From Williamsia sp. (GTDB taxonomy: Bacteria; Actinomycetota; Actinomycetes; Mycobacteriales; Mycobacteriaceae), in assembly GCF_016462415.1 (NCBI RefSeq), contig NZ_JAEMTF010000039.1, positions 1 through 38,380 on the forward strand: a stretch of DNA of 38,380 nucleotides, given 5' to 3'. The translations under genes and the position numbers were made by a program. The notes under the pieces were generated by a model. That model was not told the DNA's origin. It searched no databases and was given only the letters and a program-made list of their open reading frames with translations. Below, piece after piece: positions 8,517-18,893 of this stretch; the stretch's first letter is position 1, and the number at the start of each line of letters is the position of its first letter.

Positions 8517-9950
8517 TCAGCAGTCGTAGTACAGCGAGAACTCGTACGGGTGCGGACGGATCTGCACCGGCATGATCTCGTTCTCACGCTTGAGCGAGAT
8601 CCAGGTCTCGATCAGGTCCTCGGTGAACACGCCACCTGCGGTGAGGTAGTCGTGGTCCTCCTCGAGCCGGTCGATGACCGCCGACAGCGAGGTGGGGGCC
8701 TGCGGGATGCCCTTGGCCTCCTCCGGCGGGAGCTCGTAGAGGTCCTTGTCGACGGGCTCGTGCGGCTCGATCTTGTTCTTGATGCCGTCGAGTCCGGCCA
8801 TCATCATCGCGGCGAACGCGAGGTACGGGTTGCCCGAGCTGTCCGGGCAACGGAACTCCAGGCGCTTGGCCTTGGGGTTGTTACCGGTGATCGGGATACG
8901 CACGCACGCACTGCGGTTGCGCTGGCTGTAGACCAGGTTGATGGGGGCCTCGTAGCCGGGCACGAGCCGCTTGTAGGAGTTCACCGTGGGGTTGGTGAAC
9001 GCGAGCAGCGACGGCGCGTGGTGCAGGATGCCGCCGATGTAGTGGCGCGCCAGATCCGACAGACCCGCGTAGCCGGCCTCGTCGTGGAACAGCGGCTTGC
9101 CGTCCTTCCACAGCGACTGGTGGGCGTGCATGCCCGAACCGTTGTCACCGAACAGGGGCTTGGGCATGAAGGTGACCGACTTGCCGTTCTGCCAGGCGGT
9201 GTTCTTGCAGATGTACTTGAACAGCATCACGTCGTCGGCGGCGTGCAACAGCGTGTTGAACTTGTAGTTGATCTCGGTCTGACCGCCGGTGCCGACCTCG
9301 TGGTGGCCGCGCTCGAGTTCGAAGCCCGAGTTGGTCAGGTTCGTCGAGATCTCGTCGCGCAGGTCCACGTAGTGGTCGTACGGGGCGACGGGGAAGTACC
9401 CGCCCTTCGGGCGGACCTTGTAACCCAGGTTGGGGGTGCCGTCGGGGTCGACGGGCGATCCGGAGTTCCACCAGCCCGAGGACGACTCGACCTCGTAGTG
9501 GGTCGAGTTGATCTCGGAGCTGAACGACACCGAGTCGAAGATGTAGAACTCGGCCTCGGCGCCGAAGAAGCACGTGTCGGCGACACCGGTGCTGGCGAGG
9601 TAGTCCTGCGCCTTGCGCGCGACGTTGCGCGGGTCGCGGCTGTAGGCCTCACGCGTGAACGGGTCGTGCACGAAGAAGCTGACGTTCATGGTCTTGGCCT
9701 TGCGGAACGGATCGATCCGCGCGGTCGCCGGGTCCGGCAGGAGCATCATGTCGGACTCGTCGATCGACTGGAAGCCACGCACCGACGAACCGTCGAACGC
9801 CAGGCCGTCCTCGAACACGCTCTCGTCGAAGGCAGACGCCGGGATGGAGAAGTGCTGCATCACCCCGGGCAGGTCGCAGAAGCGGATGTCGACGTACTCG
9901 ACTCCCTCGCTCTTGATGCCTTCGAGAAGTTCTTCTTGTGTGCTGTACAC
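8517..9950 (-). CDS. glnA1: glutamine synthetase type I-beta, adenylylatable
   Basis: This is the main glutamine synthetase, making glutamine from glutamate, ammonia and ATP as a dodecamer in the cytoplasm. The protein is 477 aa, the GSI-beta length. Motifs include [41 protein letters not shown] and GQTEINYKF. Also present are [19 protein letters not shown] and the ATP/glutamate site [19 protein letters not shown]. The GlnE target is present as [11 protein letters not shown] (Tyr405). The GTG at 9950 is chosen because AAAGGAG lies 10 nt upstream and [12 protein letters not shown] aligns with the family N-terminus. The frame extends upstream to 10031 but would then cover the promoter region. 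It is divergent from the RDD gene. Confidence 0.97.
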   Translation of the reverse strand: MYSTQEELLEGIKSEGVEYVDIRFCDLPGVMQHFSIPASAFDESVFEDGLAFDGSSVRGFQSIDESDMMLLPDPATARIDPFRKAKTMNVSFFVHDPFTREAYSRDPRNVARKAQDYLASTGVADTCFFGAEAEFYIFDSVSFSSEINSTHYEVESSSGWWNSGSPVDPDGTPNLGYKVRPKGGYFPVAPYDHYVDLRDEISTNLTNSGFELERGHHEVGTGGQTEINYKFNTLLHAADDVMLFKYICKNTAWQNGKSVTFMPKPLFGDNGSGMHAHQSLWKDGKPLFHDEAGYAGLSDLARHYIGGILHHAPSLLAFTNPTVNSYKRLVPGYEAPINLVYSQRNRSACVRIPITGNNPKAKRLEFRCPDSSGNPYLAFAAMMMAGLDGIKNKIEPHEPVDKDLYELPPEEAKGIPQAPTSLSAVIDRLEEDHDYLTAGGVFTEDLIETWISLKRENEIMPVQIRPHPYEFSLYYDC

Positions 9951-9978
9951 CTGTCGGTGACTCCTTTGTGGTGAGAGA

Positions 9979-10004
9979 TCGCTGCGCAGCGAGACACGAT
10001 CGTG
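9979..10004. promoter_or_regulatory. two adjacent palindromes in the glnA1 leader
   Basis: TCGCTGCGCAGCGA (9979-9992) and CACGATCGTG (9995-10004) are perfect palindromes side by side in the 123-bp gap between glnA1 and the RDD gene. They lie 29-54 bp upstream of the glnA1 start and could be operators or RNA hairpins. Function is not established. Confidence 0.3.
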
Positions 10005-10061
10005 AACGGTGGTGTTGCGCACCCAATACACTAGCCGCCGCGGTCTGGCCGGATACGCACC

Positions 10062-10067
10062 TATAGT
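10062..10067 (+). promoter_or_regulatory. -10 element of the RDD gene (leaderless type)
   Basis: TATAGT ends 6 nt before the ATG at 10074 and no ribosome binding site is present. This fits a transcript beginning at the start codon. Confidence 0.55.
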
Positions 10068-10073
10068 GGATTC

Positions 10074-10535
10074 ATGGGTCGTACTACTGGTTCGTGGTTG
10101 TCAGGTCCGCAGGCCGGTCTCGATCCGGTCGACATCGGCGCCTACCGCGGTGAGCGCCTCGGTCTGGCCGAGTCCGGCCCCAACTCGCTGGCGTCGTCCT
10201 GGCAGCGCGTGCTGGGTCTGTTCGTCGACTGGGTGCTCTGTTACGGCGTATCGCTCTTGTTCGTCGATTTCCTGTCGCCGACGCTGTCCACCACCGTGCT
10301 CGCGGTGTGGTTCGTGGTCGGCGTGGTGACGGTGACGCTGTTCTCGTTCACGCCCGGACAGTTCATCGTCGGGATGCGGGTCGCCCGCATCGACGGCGGG
10401 GGATCGGTCGGCATCGTCCGCGCGGTGGCACGACAGCTGCTGATCGTGTTCATCGTCCCGCCGCTGCTCAACGACCCCGAGGGCCGTGGGATGCACGATC
10501 GTGCGACCGGAACGGCGCTCGTCCGTACCCGCTGA
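10074..10535 (+). CDS. RDD family small membrane protein
   Basis: This 153-aa protein has an RDD-family core. The segment [20 protein letters not shown] carries the family Arg and Asp in the first helix, a second helix is [20 protein letters not shown], then comes [19 protein letters not shown] further hydrophobic stretch is [12 protein letters not shown], and the end [20 protein letters not shown] has the conserved [14 protein letters not shown] proteins are inner-membrane proteins, some linked to ion transport, but most have no assigned role. The M. tuberculosis counterpart (Rv2219A, recalled) also sits beside glnA1. Its stop is 15 bp from the stop of the convergent DUF4191 gene. Confidence 0.88.
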   Translation: MGRTTGSWLSGPQAGLDPVDIGAYRGERLGLAESGPNSLASSWQRVLGLFVDWVLCYGVSLLFVDFLSPTLSTTVLAVWFVVGVVTVTLFSFTPGQFIVGMRVARIDGGGSVGIVRAVARQLLIVFIVPPLLNDPEGRGMHDRATGTALVRTR

Positions 10536-10550
10536 GGCGGATCCGGCGCG

Positions 10551-11285
10551 TCAGCGCCTCCGCATAGAGCGCTGGACGTTCTTCATCTTGGCGCCCGCGG
10601 GCATCGGACCCTTCGGCATGCCCGGGCCGGAGCGGCCGCCCAGCGCGGCAAGCCGGGACTCGAGTGCATCCATCCGCTTGCCGTTGATGTTCTTCGGCAG
10701 CTTGTTGAGGTGGCGCTCGAGCTTCTTCAGCGGCACCTGCCCCTCGTCGTTGCCGACGATCACGTCGTAGATCGGGGTGTCGCCGACGACGCGGGCGATC
10801 TTCTTCTTCTCCTGCGCGAGCAGGGTGCGCAGCCGCGACGCGGACCCCTCGCCGACGAGGATCACGCCCGGCTTGCCGATCACCCGGTGCACGGCGTCGA
10901 GGTGAGCGTTACCGGTCACCGCCTGCTTGACCCGCCACGAACCCCGCAGGTTGTCCAGCGCCCATCCCGCGGCTCCGGCCTGGCCCTCGGCCTTCGCGAA
11001 CACACTCTTCTGCACGCGACGACCGAAGATCACGAACGCGACCAACAGTCCGAGGAGGATGCCCAACGGCAGCAGGAACACCAGCGCACCGGTCAGCAGG
11101 CCGATCAGCACCGCGACGGCGATGATGCCGACGAGCGAGCCGATCATCAGCGGCAGGAGCAGCTTGTCGTCCTTGCGCTGCATCTTGAACGCCTGCCACA
11201 GCTGCGTCCGGCGTTCGCGCGACGCCTTCTTCCGAGCGGCTTTCGCAGCCGCCTTCGCCTCTTTCGTCGCCTGTGCCTTCGCCAT
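10551..11285 (-). CDS. DUF4191 family membrane protein
   Basis: This 244-aa protein has a highly basic, Ala/Lys-rich N-terminus (1-40), two adjacent transmembrane helices (about 43-65 and 67-88) and a mixed cytoplasmic domain. That domain includes KPGVILVGEGSASRLRTLLAQ and PIYDVIVGNDEGQVPLKKLE. This matches the conserved actinobacterial family DUF4191 (Rv2219 in M. tuberculosis, recalled). No catalytic motif is evident and the function is unknown. It follows lipA on the same strand after a 70-bp gap that carries its own likely promoter. Confidence 0.85.
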   Translation of the reverse strand: MAKAQATKEAKAAAKAARKKASRERRTQLWQAFKMQRKDDKLLLPLMIGSLVGIIAVAVLIGLLTGALVFLLPLGILLGLLVAFVIFGRRVQKSVFAKAEGQAGAAGWALDNLRGSWRVKQAVTGNAHLDAVHRVIGKPGVILVGEGSASRLRTLLAQEKKKIARVVGDTPIYDVIVGNDEGQVPLKKLERHLNKLPKNINGKRMDALESRLAALGGRSGPGMPKGPMPAGAKMKNVQRSMRRR

Positions 11286-11292
11286 ACGGATC

Positions 11293-11298
11293 AGGATA
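11293..11298 (-). promoter_or_regulatory. -10 element of the DUF4191 gene (leaderless type)
   Basis: On the minus strand TATCCT ends 7 nt before the ATG at 11285, without a Shine-Dalgarno sequence in between. Confidence 0.5.
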
Positions 11299-11355
11299 CT
11301 GACCCGCGAACGCGGAGATCACGTGCCGTCCACCCGACGTGGGCGCGGTGAGGTG

Positions 11356-12417
11356 TCAGCGCGCGAGACGCGCGAGAACCGAGGTCGCCTCCTGGCTGGC
11401 CCCGGACTCGTTCGCGAGGTGCGCCATCGAGTCGGGGAGCTCCCGGCCGTGGGCCCGCAGTGCCTGCGCGTAGAGACGGCCCGCACGGTACGACGACCGC
11501 ACCAGTGGACCGGCCATGACGCCGGCGAACCCGAGCTCCTCGGCGTACTTCGAGTGCTCGACGAACTCCTCCGGCTTCACCCAGCGGTCGACGGGGTGGT
11601 GCCGCGGCGACGGCCGCAGGTACTGGGTGATCGTGATGATGTCGCAGCCGGCGTTGTGCAGGTCGGCCAGCGCCTCGCTGATCTCCTCTGGCGTCTCACC
11701 CATGCCGAGGATGAGGTTGGACTTGGTGACCAGGCCCGCATCCCGCGCGGCGGTGATCACGTCGAGGCTGCGCTGGTAGCGGAACGCCGGTCGGATCCGC
11801 TTGAAGATGCGCGGCACCGTCTCGACGTTGTGCGCCAGCACCTCCGGCCGCGAGGAGAACACCTCGGCGAGCTGGTCGGGATCGTTGTTGAAGTCCGGGA
11901 TCAACAGTTCGACGCCGGTGGTCGGGTTGAACCGCTTGATCTCGCGCACGGTCTCGGCGTAGAGCCACGCGCCGCCGTCGGGCAGATCGTCGCGGGCGAC
12001 ACCGGTGATGGTCGAGTACCGCAGCCCCATGGCCTGGACACTCTCGGCGACACGACGCGGCTCGTCACGATCGAGGTCGTCGGGCTTACCGGTGTCGATC
12101 TGGCAGAAATCGCAGCGACGCGTGCACTGTTCGCCACCGATCAGGAACGTCGCCTCGCGGTCTTCCCAGCACTCGTAGATGTTGGGGCAGCCCGCCTCCT
12201 CGCACACCGTGTGCAGACCCTCGCGCTTGACCAGGGCCTTGAGCTCGGTGAACTCCGGTCCCATCTTCGCCCGGGTACGGATCCACTCGGGCTTGCGCTC
12301 GATCGGGGTCTCGGCGTTGCGGACCTCGAGCCGGAGCAGCTTGCGGCCACTCGGCGCGGCGGGCGCGGCGGCCGACTCGACGCCGGCGGATGCGGGGCTC
12401 TCCTGATGCACAGTCAC
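11356..12417 (-). CDS. lipA: lipoyl synthase
   Basis: LipA is a radical-SAM enzyme that inserts two sulfur atoms into protein-bound octanoyl groups to make lipoate. The protein has 353 aa. The auxiliary cluster ligands are Cys72, Cys77 and Cys83 ([12 protein letters not shown]). The radical-SAM cluster ligands are Cys98, Cys102 and Cys105 (CTRRCDFC). The C-terminal RSSYRAG carries the serine ligand of the auxiliary cluster. GTG 12417 is chosen because it overlaps the lipB stop in a GTGA arrangement, implying translational coupling. GTG 12411 is an alternative. A TAGCAT hexamer 7 nt upstream lies inside lipB and may be chance. LipA would mature the lipoyl domains of the E2 protein encoded three genes upstream. 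Confidence 0.96.
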   Translation of the reverse strand: MTVHQESPASAGVESAAAPAAPSGRKLLRLEVRNAETPIERKPEWIRTRAKMGPEFTELKALVKREGLHTVCEEAGCPNIYECWEDREATFLIGGEQCTRRCDFCQIDTGKPDDLDRDEPRRVAESVQAMGLRYSTITGVARDDLPDGGAWLYAETVREIKRFNPTTGVELLIPDFNNDPDQLAEVFSSRPEVLAHNVETVPRIFKRIRPAFRYQRSLDVITAARDAGLVTKSNLILGMGETPEEISEALADLHNAGCDIITITQYLRPSPRHHPVDRWVKPEEFVEHSKYAEELGFAGVMAGPLVRSSYRAGRLYAQALRAHGRELPDSMAHLANESGASQEATSVLARLAR

Positions 12418-13148
12418 TGTGTCGATGCTACGCCGTGTGGTACCAGCGGGCGGGTGTCGGTGGAGCCCACCTGCAGACGCCCGTCGAGCGCGTCGATCAC
12501 CGTCCGGGCCACATCCGCGCGGACCGAGTCCACGTCGACGACGCGACCGAGTTGCTCGGTGAGCGAGGTCACGCCCGCGTCGGGGATGCCGCACGGGATG
12601 ATCGTGCCGAACGCCGACAGGTCCGGATTGCAGTTGAGCGCGAAACCGTGCAACGCAACACCTCTGGCGACGCGGATGCCGATGGCGCCCACCTTGCGGG
12701 CCGGTTGGTGTGTCGTCGGGTCCTCGGGAACCCATGCGCCGGAACGGCCGTCGATCCGCAGTGTGTGGACACCGAGGTCGGCGCACACGCCGATCATCGC
12801 CTCCTCGATGCGGCGGACGTAGTCGACCACGTCGAGGGGTTCGGCCAGCGCGACGATCGGGTAGCCGACGAGCTGGCCGGGACCGTGCCAGGTGATCTTG
12901 CCGCCGCGGTCGACGTCGACCACCGGGGTGCCGTCGGACGGACGGTCCTCCGGCGCGGTGCGTTTGCCCGCGGTGTAGACCGCCGGGTGTTCGAGCAACA
13001 ACATCACGTCGTGATCGAGCACCCCGGACGCACGGTCGGCGGCCAGGCGGTGCTGCTCGTCGAAGGCGGTCGCGTAGTCGACGAGTCCGAGGTCACGGAC
13101 CTCGACCTCGGACCGCGAACGCCGGGCACTCGACGACCGGTCAGGCAT
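12414..13148 (-). CDS. lipB: lipoyl(octanoyl) transferase
   Basis: LipB moves octanoate from acyl carrier protein to a lysine of lipoyl domains, giving the substrate of LipA. The protein has 244 aa. The signature [17 protein letters not shown] spans about 81-97. The catalytic Lys152 ([11 protein letters not shown]) and Cys186 ([16 protein letters not shown]) are both present. The start ATG 13148 overlaps the 3' end of the epimerase gene by 8 bp and the stop overlaps lipA by 4 bp. It is therefore an internal member of the E2-epimerase-lipB-lipA operon. Confidence 0.96.
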   Translation of the reverse strand: MPDRSSSARRSRSEVEVRDLGLVDYATAFDEQHRLAADRASGVLDHDVMLLLEHPAVYTAGKRTAPEDRPSDGTPVVDVDRGGKITWHGPGQLVGYPIVALAEPLDVVDYVRRIEEAMIGVCADLGVHTLRIDGRSGAWVPEDPTTHQPARKVGAIGIRVARGVALHGFALNCNPDLSAFGTIIPCGIPDAGVTSLTEQLGRVVDVDSVRADVARTVIDALDGRLQVGSTDTRPLVPHGVASTQ

Positions 13149-14019
13149 TCGCGTAGCCCAGCCCGGCGTCGATGGTGGGGTGTTCGAACTCGAAACCGTT
13201 GTCGGTGAGCACGTCCGGGACAGCCCGCTGGCCGCCCAGCAACATCTCCAGCGCCAGCTCGCCGGCCGCCGCCCGCAGCAGCAGGCGGGGCACGAACAGC
13301 TTGGCCGGTCGGTGCACCGCTCGACCGAACGCGGCGGTGAACTCGGTGTTGGTGACCGGTTGTGGCGCGGTCAGATTCACCGGGCCGCTGATCTCGTGGT
13401 CGAGGACGAAGCGCACCGCACGGACGTGGTCGACCAACGAGATCCACGACATGTACTGCTCGCCGTCACCCAGCTTGGCGCCCAGTCCCAGCTTGAACAG
13501 CGGGCGGAGCTTGCCGAGCAGACCTCCGGACGGCGACAGCACCGGCGCGGTACGGATCAGCGCCACACGTGCCGTGGTGGCCAGCGCCGCGGTCCGTTCC
13601 CAGTCCCGCGCCAGCTCGGCGAGGAAACCACTGCCCTCGGGGCTCTGTTCGGTCATCACCTGATGGGAGGTGAAACCGTAGATCCCCGTCGCACTGGAAC
13701 TGACGAACACCGGTACTCCGGCCGCGGTGATCGCCTCGGCCAGCACCTGAGTCGGCACCATGCGACTGTCGCGCAGCTTCTGCTTGAACTCGCCCGACCA
13801 CGGTCGGTTGCCGATGCCCACGCCGCACAGGTTGACCACCGCGTCGACACCGTCGAGCGCGTCGGGGGTCACCCCGAACGTCTCCGGCGACCAACCGATC
13901 TCGTCGGCCGACCGCGGCTCCCGTCGGACCAGCCGCAGCACCTCGTGGCCGTCGGATCGAAGGGACTCGACCAGGGCGGACCCGATCAGCCCCGACGATC
14001 CGGCGACGGCGACCCGCAC
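13141..14019 (-). CDS. TIGR01777 family NAD(P)-dependent epimerase-like protein
   Basis: This 292-aa short-chain dehydrogenase-like protein begins with the nucleotide-binding motif [16 protein letters not shown]. It continues with [26 protein letters not shown] (Tyr of the SDR active site), [18 protein letters not shown] and [15 protein letters not shown]. The C-terminal [20 protein letters not shown] is characteristic of the TIGR01777 (YfcH-like) family. The reaction is not known. The start GTG 14019 shares one base with the stop of the E2 gene. M. tuberculosis has the counterpart Rv2216 at the same place (recalled), so the link with lipoate genes is conserved. Confidence 0.9.
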   Translation of the reverse strand: MRVAVAGSSGLIGSALVESLRSDGHEVLRLVRREPRSADEIGWSPETFGVTPDALDGVDAVVNLCGVGIGNRPWSGEFKQKLRDSRMVPTQVLAEAITAAGVPVFVSSSATGIYGFTSHQVMTEQSPEGSGFLAELARDWERTAALATTARVALIRTAPVLSPSGGLLGKLRPLFKLGLGAKLGDGEQYMSWISLVDHVRAVRFVLDHEISGPVNLTAPQPVTNTEFTAAFGRAVHRPAKLFVPRLLLRAAAGELALEMLLGGQRAVPDVLTDNGFEFEHPTIDAGLGYANA

Positions 14020-15902
14020 TAGAGGCCCAGATCTGCCGAGAAGGCCGCTTCCTCGAGACGATGCTTGACCGTGGTCAGGAATCGTCCGGCGTCGGCGCCG
14101 TCGATGAGACGGTGATCGTAGGTCAGCGGCAGGAACGACATCGACCGCACGGCGATCGACTCCGACCCGTCCTCGGCGGTGATCACGGTCGGGCGCTTGA
14201 CGATCGCGCCGGTACCCAGCATCGCCGCCTGCGGCGGGACGAGGATCGGGGTGTCGAACAGCGCACCCTGGCTCCCGATGTTGGTGATCGTGAACGTTCC
14301 GCCCGCGAGCTCGTCGGGCTTGAGCTTGTTCTCCCGTGCCCGCTTGGCGATGTCGGCGATCGCGCGCGCCAGCCCGGCGATCGAGAGGTCGTCGGCGTTG
14401 TGGATGACCGGCGACAGCAGACCCTGCTCGGTGTCGACGGCGATGCCGAGGTTCACCGAACCGTGGTAGGTGATCTCCTTGGCGGCCTCGTCGATGCTGG
14501 CGTTGACGTTCGGGTGCGCCTTGAGCGCCTCGACGGTGGCCTTGGCGATGATGGGCAGGTAGGTGAGGTTGACCCCCTCCGACGCCTTGAACGACGCCTT
14601 GGCCGACGCGCGCAGCGAGACCACGCGGGTCAGATCGACCTCGAACACCTGCGTCAGCTGAGCACTGGTCTGCAGGGACTCGCGGGTCTTCTTCGCCGTG
14701 ATCAGGCGGATCCGGTTGACCTTCTGGGTCGTTCCGCGCAGCTCGGCGAGCTCGGGTCGGACGCCCTTGGGAGCCGACTTCGTCTCGGCCGGAGCCGACG
14801 CCGCGGGTGCCTGGGCCGGTTCGCTCTTCTCCTGCGCCGGGGCCTTGGCCGCCTCGGCCGCGGCGAGCACGTCCTGCTTGCGGATGCGCCCACCGACACC
14901 GGTGCCCTTCACCGAGTCCAGGTCGACGTTGTTCTCGCCGGCGAGCTTGCGCACCAGCGGGGTCACGTACGGCGTGGACGAGTTCGATGCGTCGGAATCG
15001 GAGTCCGACGACTTCTCGGCGGCAGGCTTGCGGGTCTCCTGCTCCTTCGGCTCCGGTGCGGGCTCGGCCTTCTTCTGTTCCTCCGGCTCCGAGATGCGCT
15101 CGCGCTTCTCCGGTTCCGGCTCGGGCTCGGGCTCCGGCTCGGCGACCTTCTCGGCCTCGGCCTGGGGCTCGGACTTCTCTTCCTCGTCCGGCTCCGGATC
15201 CGGCTCGGACTTCGACGTCGGCTTCGCGTCGGCGGATCCGATGACCGCGAGACGGCCACCGACCTCGACGACGTCGTCCTCCTCGGCCACGATCTCGAGC
15301 AGCGTGCCCGCGACGGGCGACGGGATCTCGGTGTCGACCTTGTCGGTGGAGACCTCGAGCAGCGGCTCGTCCTCGGCGACCTCGTCGCCGACGGCCTTGA
15401 GCCAGTTGGTCACGGTGCCCTCGGTGACGGACTCGCCCAGCTCGGGCATCGTCACGTCGGTGCCCTCGGCGGAACCGCTGTCGTCGGCGCCCGCGGTGGG
15501 CTTCTCGGCGGGCTCGTCGGCGTCGGCGGACGGCTCGGGTCCGTCGTCGTCGGAGTCGTCGGTGTCCTCGAGGTCGCTCGGCTCGGTGCCGCCGGCCTCG
15601 TCGTCGTCGGAACCGCTGTCATCGGAGTCCGACGAGCTGTCGTCGGACGACTCGGCGGATTCGCCCTCGTCACCGATCTCGCCGAGGTCGCCTCCGACCT
15701 CCACGACATCGTCTTCCTGGGCGATGATCTTGGTGAGAACACCGGACTTCGGTGAGGGGATCTCGGTGTCGACCTTGTCGGTCGACACTTCGAGCAACGG
15801 CTCGTCCTCCTCGACCGTGTCTCCCTCCTGCTTGAGCCACCGGGTAACGGTTCCCTCGGTGACACTTTCACCCAGAGCGGGCATTTGGACGGAGAACGCC
15901 AT
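14019..15902 (-). CDS. sucB: dihydrolipoamide acyltransferase (E2) with two lipoyl domains
   Basis: This is the E2 core of a 2-oxoacid dehydrogenase complex, 627 aa. Domain order: lipoyl domain 1 (about 2-76, lipoyl-Lys43), acidic Ser/Asp linker, lipoyl domain 2 (about 149-223, Lys188). A Glu/Pro/Lys linker with [11 protein letters not shown] follows, then the E1/E3-binding domain (311-347, [10 protein letters not shown] to [10 protein letters not shown]). The catalytic domain runs from about 385 to 625 with [12 protein letters not shown] (His597, Asp601). ATG 15902 is preceded by GAGGAG nine bases upstream. It is usually annotated SucB. In M. tuberculosis the counterpart DlaT serves pyruvate dehydrogenase (and a peroxidase system), so acetyltransferase is as likely as succinyltransferase. 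It heads the operon with lipB and lipA. Confidence 0.93.
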   Translation of the reverse strand: MAFSVQMPALGESVTEGTVTRWLKQEGDTVEEDEPLLEVSTDKVDTEIPSPKSGVLTKIIAQEDDVVEVGGDLGEIGDEGESAESSDDSSSDSDDSGSDDDEAGGTEPSDLEDTDDSDDDGPEPSADADEPAEKPTAGADDSGSAEGTDVTMPELGESVTEGTVTNWLKAVGDEVAEDEPLLEVSTDKVDTEIPSPVAGTLLEIVAEEDDVVEVGGRLAVIGSADAKPTSKSEPDPEPDEEEKSEPQAEAEKVAEPEPEPEPEPEKRERISEPEEQKKAEPAPEPKEQETRKPAAEKSSDSDSDASNSSTPYVTPLVRKLAGENNVDLDSVKGTGVGGRIRKQDVLAAAEAAKAPAQEKSEPAQAPAASAPAETKSAPKGVRPELAELRGTTQKVNRIRLITAKKTRESLQTSAQLTQVFEVDLTRVVSLRASAKASFKASEGVNLTYLPIIAKATVEALKAHPNVNASIDEAAKEITYHGSVNLGIAVDTEQGLLSPVIHNADDLSIAGLARAIADIAKRARENKLKPDELAGGTFTITNIGSQGALFDTPILVPPQAAMLGTGAIVKRPTVITAEDGSESIAVRSMSFLPLTYDHRLIDGADAGRFLTTVKHRLEEAAFSADLGL

Positions 15903-16010
15903 GTTCGTCGACTCCTCGACTCGAGATCCGATTGATGCGGTCGCGTGTCTGGTCGCCGCGGGTAGGGCGACCGGGCAGCTGTGGTGACGAGGTACGGCCA
16001 CCGATGAGAA

Positions 16011-16016
16011 ACCCTA
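16011..16016 (-). promoter_or_regulatory. possible -10 element of the E2-lipBA operon
   Basis: TAGGGT on the minus strand would start a transcript with a roughly 100-nt leader before the E2 gene. The 187-bp gap to pepA shows no hairpin terminator, so readthrough from pepA is also possible. Confidence 0.3.
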
Positions 16017-16089
16017 CCCGTAGCGACCCCGTGCGCGTCGGCGGTGTCGTCGGGGAGTTTCGGGCGTTTCCTCCGGTGATGGACACCGC

Positions 16090-17622
16090 TCAGCCGAGAG
16101 CGGCGATGTCCTCGATGACCCCGATCATCGTGCGGACCGGCACCCCCGTACCGCCCTTCGGGGTGTAGCCCCACGGGCCACCGGTGTTGAAGGCGGGCCC
16201 GGCGACGTCGATGTGCGCCCACGCCACCCCGTCGGTCACGAACTCGCGCAGGAAGATCCCGGCCGAGAGCATGCCGCCCCATCGGTGGTTGGTGACGTTG
16301 GCGAGGTCCGCGACCCGGGACTTGAGATCGGCGCCGAGCTCCTCGGGGAAGGGCATCGCCCAGCCGTTCTCGCCGACACGCCGCGAGATGTCGGCCACGC
16401 GGTCGCGGAAGTCGTCGGTGCCCATGACCCCGGGTGTCCGCGTCCCCAACGCCACCATCTGCGCACCGGTCAACGTCGCGGTGTCGATGAGGTAGTCCGG
16501 CGAATCCGCGCACGCGCGGACGATGGCGTCGGCCAGGATCAGCCGACCCTCGGCGTCGGTGTTGATCACCTCGACGGTGATGCCGCCGTACTGGGTGAGC
16601 ACGTCGCCGGGCCGCTGTGCGGTCGACGACGGCATGTTCTCCGCCATCGGGACGGTCGCGGTGACATCCACCTCGACCCCGAGTTGCGCGGCGAGGACGA
16701 CGGTGGCGACGACGGCGGCCGCGCCGCCCATGTCGGATGTCATGTTCTCCATCCCCGCGGCCGGTTTGATCGAGATGCCGCCGGTGTCGAAGGTGACGCC
16801 CTTGCCGACGAGCGCGACCTTCTTGGCGTTCTTGTTTTTGCTCGAGTAGCTGAGTCGGACGAGCCGCGGCAACCGGGAGCTGCCCTTGCCGACACCGACG
16901 ATGCCGCCGTAGCCCTGCTCGATCAGGGCCTTGTCGTCGAGGATCTCGACGTCGAGACCGGCCTGCTTGCCGAGCGCCTCGGCGCGGGCGGCGAACTCCT
17001 CGGGGTAGAGGTGGCTCGGCGGGGTGTTGACGAAGTCGCGGGCGACGGCGACCGCGGAGGCGATCGCGCGCGAACGGTCCAGCTCGGCGGCGCCGTCGCG
17101 CGCCGACGGGGCGGTGAGCAGTGCGACCGCGCCCAGCGGGGCCTTGGTGGACTTGGTCTTCGCCGAGCGGAACTCCTCGAACCGGTACGCGCCGAGGTGG
17201 AAGCCCTCCGCCGCCGCACCGAGATCGACCGTCGACAATGTCGTCACGGCCGTACCGACTCCGGTCAGGGCCCGCGCGGCGACACCCGCGGCACGTCGCA
17301 CCGAGTCCGGCTTCTCCAGCGCCGACGCGCCTCCGAGACCGACGGCCAGGACACTGGCCACACCCAGCGCCGTCGGTGCGACCACCCGCGTGACATCGCC
17401 CGCACCGGACGACGCGCCGACCGCCGCCAACGCCGCGGAGATCTCGGCGACGATTGCGTCGTCGATGAGTCCGTCGCCGACGACGGGCACCGGTGCCGCG
17501 TCGGTGCCGGCATCCTCGGACGCGGCCACCAGGCCGATCACGAGGACGTCGGCGGCCGCCTCGGAGACCGAGGTCGCGAGGGCCAGGTCGGGGCCGAGCT
17601 GTCGATCCGGGGTGGTGCTCAT
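16090..17622 (-). CDS. pepA: leucyl aminopeptidase (M17 family)
   Basis: This is a cytoplasmic two-metal aminopeptidase that removes N-terminal residues from peptides, 510 aa. The N-terminal domain is variable and Ala-rich. The catalytic half has [37 protein letters not shown] (metal- and substrate-binding Lys and Asp) and [11 protein letters not shown]. It also carries the family signature [14 protein letters not shown], the [11 protein letters not shown] stretch and the C-terminal [13 protein letters not shown] 17622 is preceded by GGAGAG at a normal distance and by a -10-like TAGGCT (17655-17660, minus). In M. tuberculosis this is pepB (Rv2213, recalled). It is divergent from gcvT. Confidence 0.95.
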   Translation of the reverse strand: MSTTPDRQLGPDLALATSVSEAAADVLVIGLVAASEDAGTDAAPVPVVGDGLIDDAIVAEISAALAAVGASSGAGDVTRVVAPTALGVASVLAVGLGGASALEKPDSVRRAAGVAARALTGVGTAVTTLSTVDLGAAAEGFHLGAYRFEEFRSAKTKSTKAPLGAVALLTAPSARDGAAELDRSRAIASAVAVARDFVNTPPSHLYPEEFAARAEALGKQAGLDVEILDDKALIEQGYGGIVGVGKGSSRLPRLVRLSYSSKNKNAKKVALVGKGVTFDTGGISIKPAAGMENMTSDMGGAAAVVATVVLAAQLGVEVDVTATVPMAENMPSSTAQRPGDVLTQYGGITVEVINTDAEGRLILADAIVRACADSPDYLIDTATLTGAQMVALGTRTPGVMGTDDFRDRVADISRRVGENGWAMPFPEELGADLKSRVADLANVTNHRWGGMLSAGIFLREFVTDGVAWAHIDVAGPAFNTGGPWGYTPKGGTGVPVRTMIGVIEDIAALG

Positions 17623-17654
17623 ACGGTCTCTCTCCGATCGTCGGGAACGACACG

Positions 17655-17660
17655 AGCCTA
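17655..17660 (-). promoter_or_regulatory. -10 element of pepA
   Basis: TAGGCT on the minus strand, about 33 nt upstream of the start, leaves a short leader carrying GGAGAG. It lies in the 103-bp divergent gap shared with gcvT. Confidence 0.4.
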
Positions 17661-17712
17661 GTGGCCCGGGCCGGGGGAGAGTCTGCGTGCGGCATCGGAA
17701 CCGGTCGGCAGA

Positions 17713-17718
17713 TAGGTT
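17713..17718 (+). promoter_or_regulatory. -10 element of gcvT (leaderless type)
   Basis: TAGGTT ends 7 nt before the ATG at 17726. No ribosome binding site and no glycine riboswitch leader are present. Confidence 0.5.
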
Positions 17719-17725
17719 GTCTGCC

Positions 17726-18838
17726 ATGAGCGCCGAAACCCTGCTGGGACCGATCAACGACACCCACGAGCGGATCGGTGCAAGCTTCGCCGATTTCGGC
17801 GGATGGTCCATGCCGGTGTCGTACTCGGGCACCGTCGCCGAACACACCGCGGTCCGTGAGCGCGTCGGTATCTTCGACGTCAGCCACCTGGGCAAGGCGT
17901 CGGTGACCGGTCCGGGCGCGGCGGAGTTCGTGAACCGCTGCCTGACCAACGATCTGGCGAAGATCGAGCCGGGCCGCGCGCAATACACGCTGTGCGCCAC
18001 CGAGTCCGGGGGAGTCGTCGATGACCTCATCGCCTACTGGGTGTCCGACGACGAGGTGTTCCTGGTGCCCAACGCGGCGAACACCGCCGCGGTCGTCGCC
18101 GCGCTCGCCGCAGTGGCCCCACCGGAGATCAGCGTCGTCGACCGGCACCGCGACTACGGGGTGTTGGCCGTCCAGGGCCCCCTGTCGTCGGAGGTGCTCA
18201 CCGCGGTGGGGCTGCCCACCGAGATGGGCTACATGTCCTACGTCGACGCCGATCTGACCATCGGTGGACGCGCCCGGCCGATCCGCGTGTGCCGCACCGG
18301 GTACACCGGTGAACGCGGGTTCGAACTGCTGCCGCTCTGGGACGACACGGCCGACGTCTTCGAGGTCGTGCTGGCCGCGGTGACCGAGGCCGGGGGGCTG
18401 CCCGCCGGGCTCGGCGCCCGCGACACCCTGCGCACCGAGATGGGCTACCCGCTGCACGGTCACGAACTGTCCACCGAGATCAGTCCGCTGCAGGCGCGGT
18501 GTGGCTGGGCCGTGGGATGGAAGAAGGCGGAGTTCTTCGGTCGATCGGCGCTCGTGGCCGAGAAGGAGGCCGGGCCGGCGCGCCGTCTGCGCGGTCTGCG
18601 TGCGATCGGGCGCGGGGTCCCGCGTGCCGACTGCGCGGTGCGCACCGCGGACGGGACCGTCGTGGGTCTGTGCACCTCGGGGACGTTCTCGCCGACCCTC
18701 AAGGAGGGCATCGCGCTGGCCCTGATCGACACCGCCCCCGGGCTCGCCGACGGCGACCACGTGATCGTCGACGTGCGAGGCCGTGACCTCGAATGTGAGT
18801 TGGTGGCACCGCCGTTCGTGCAGACGTCCACCAGCTGA
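17726..18838 (+). CDS. gcvT: glycine cleavage system aminomethyltransferase (T protein)
   Basis: The T protein takes the aminomethyl group from the lipoylated H protein, releases ammonia and forms 5,10-methylene-THF. It has 370 aa. Typical segments are [39 protein letters not shown] and the [11 protein letters not shown] loop (catalytic Asp at 99/100). [11 protein letters not shown] and [20 protein letters not shown] form the folate-binding part, with GFFSPTLK-like [17 protein letters not shown] near the end. The other gcv genes are not in the window. It depends on lipoate, like the operon across the divergent promoter. Confidence 0.96.
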   Translation: MSAETLLGPINDTHERIGASFADFGGWSMPVSYSGTVAEHTAVRERVGIFDVSHLGKASVTGPGAAEFVNRCLTNDLAKIEPGRAQYTLCATESGGVVDDLIAYWVSDDEVFLVPNAANTAAVVAALAAVAPPEISVVDRHRDYGVLAVQGPLSSEVLTAVGLPTEMGYMSYVDADLTIGGRARPIRVCRTGYTGERGFELLPLWDDTADVFEVVLAAVTEAGGLPAGLGARDTLRTEMGYPLHGHELSTEISPLQARCGWAVGWKKAEFFGRSALVAEKEAGPARRLRGLRAIGRGVPRADCAVRTADGTVVGLCTSGTFSPTLKEGIALALIDTAPGLADGDHVIVDVRGRDLECELVAPPFVQTSTS

Positions 18839-18893
18839 GCGACGCCGGCACGACCACCGCCACCGAGGCGACAGGGGCGGGGCGCCCACGGGC

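Noticed and set aside
14061-15755. A 564-codon plus-strand frame with Leu/Gly/Arg repeats
   Set aside because: It is the antisense of the E2 linkers and lipoyl domains; the repeats reflect the biased Asp/Glu/Pro codons on the other strand.
17623-17725. Glycine riboswitch before gcvT or cobalamin riboswitch before the cob operon
   Set aside because: Both genes appear leaderless and the upstream gaps are about 100 bp and shared with divergent genes, leaving no room for these structures.
15452-18889. A 1145-codon open frame on the minus strand
   Set aside because: It crosses pepA and the antisense of gcvT out of frame and dissolves into Arg/Pro/Ser repeats. The real genes there have clear motifs.
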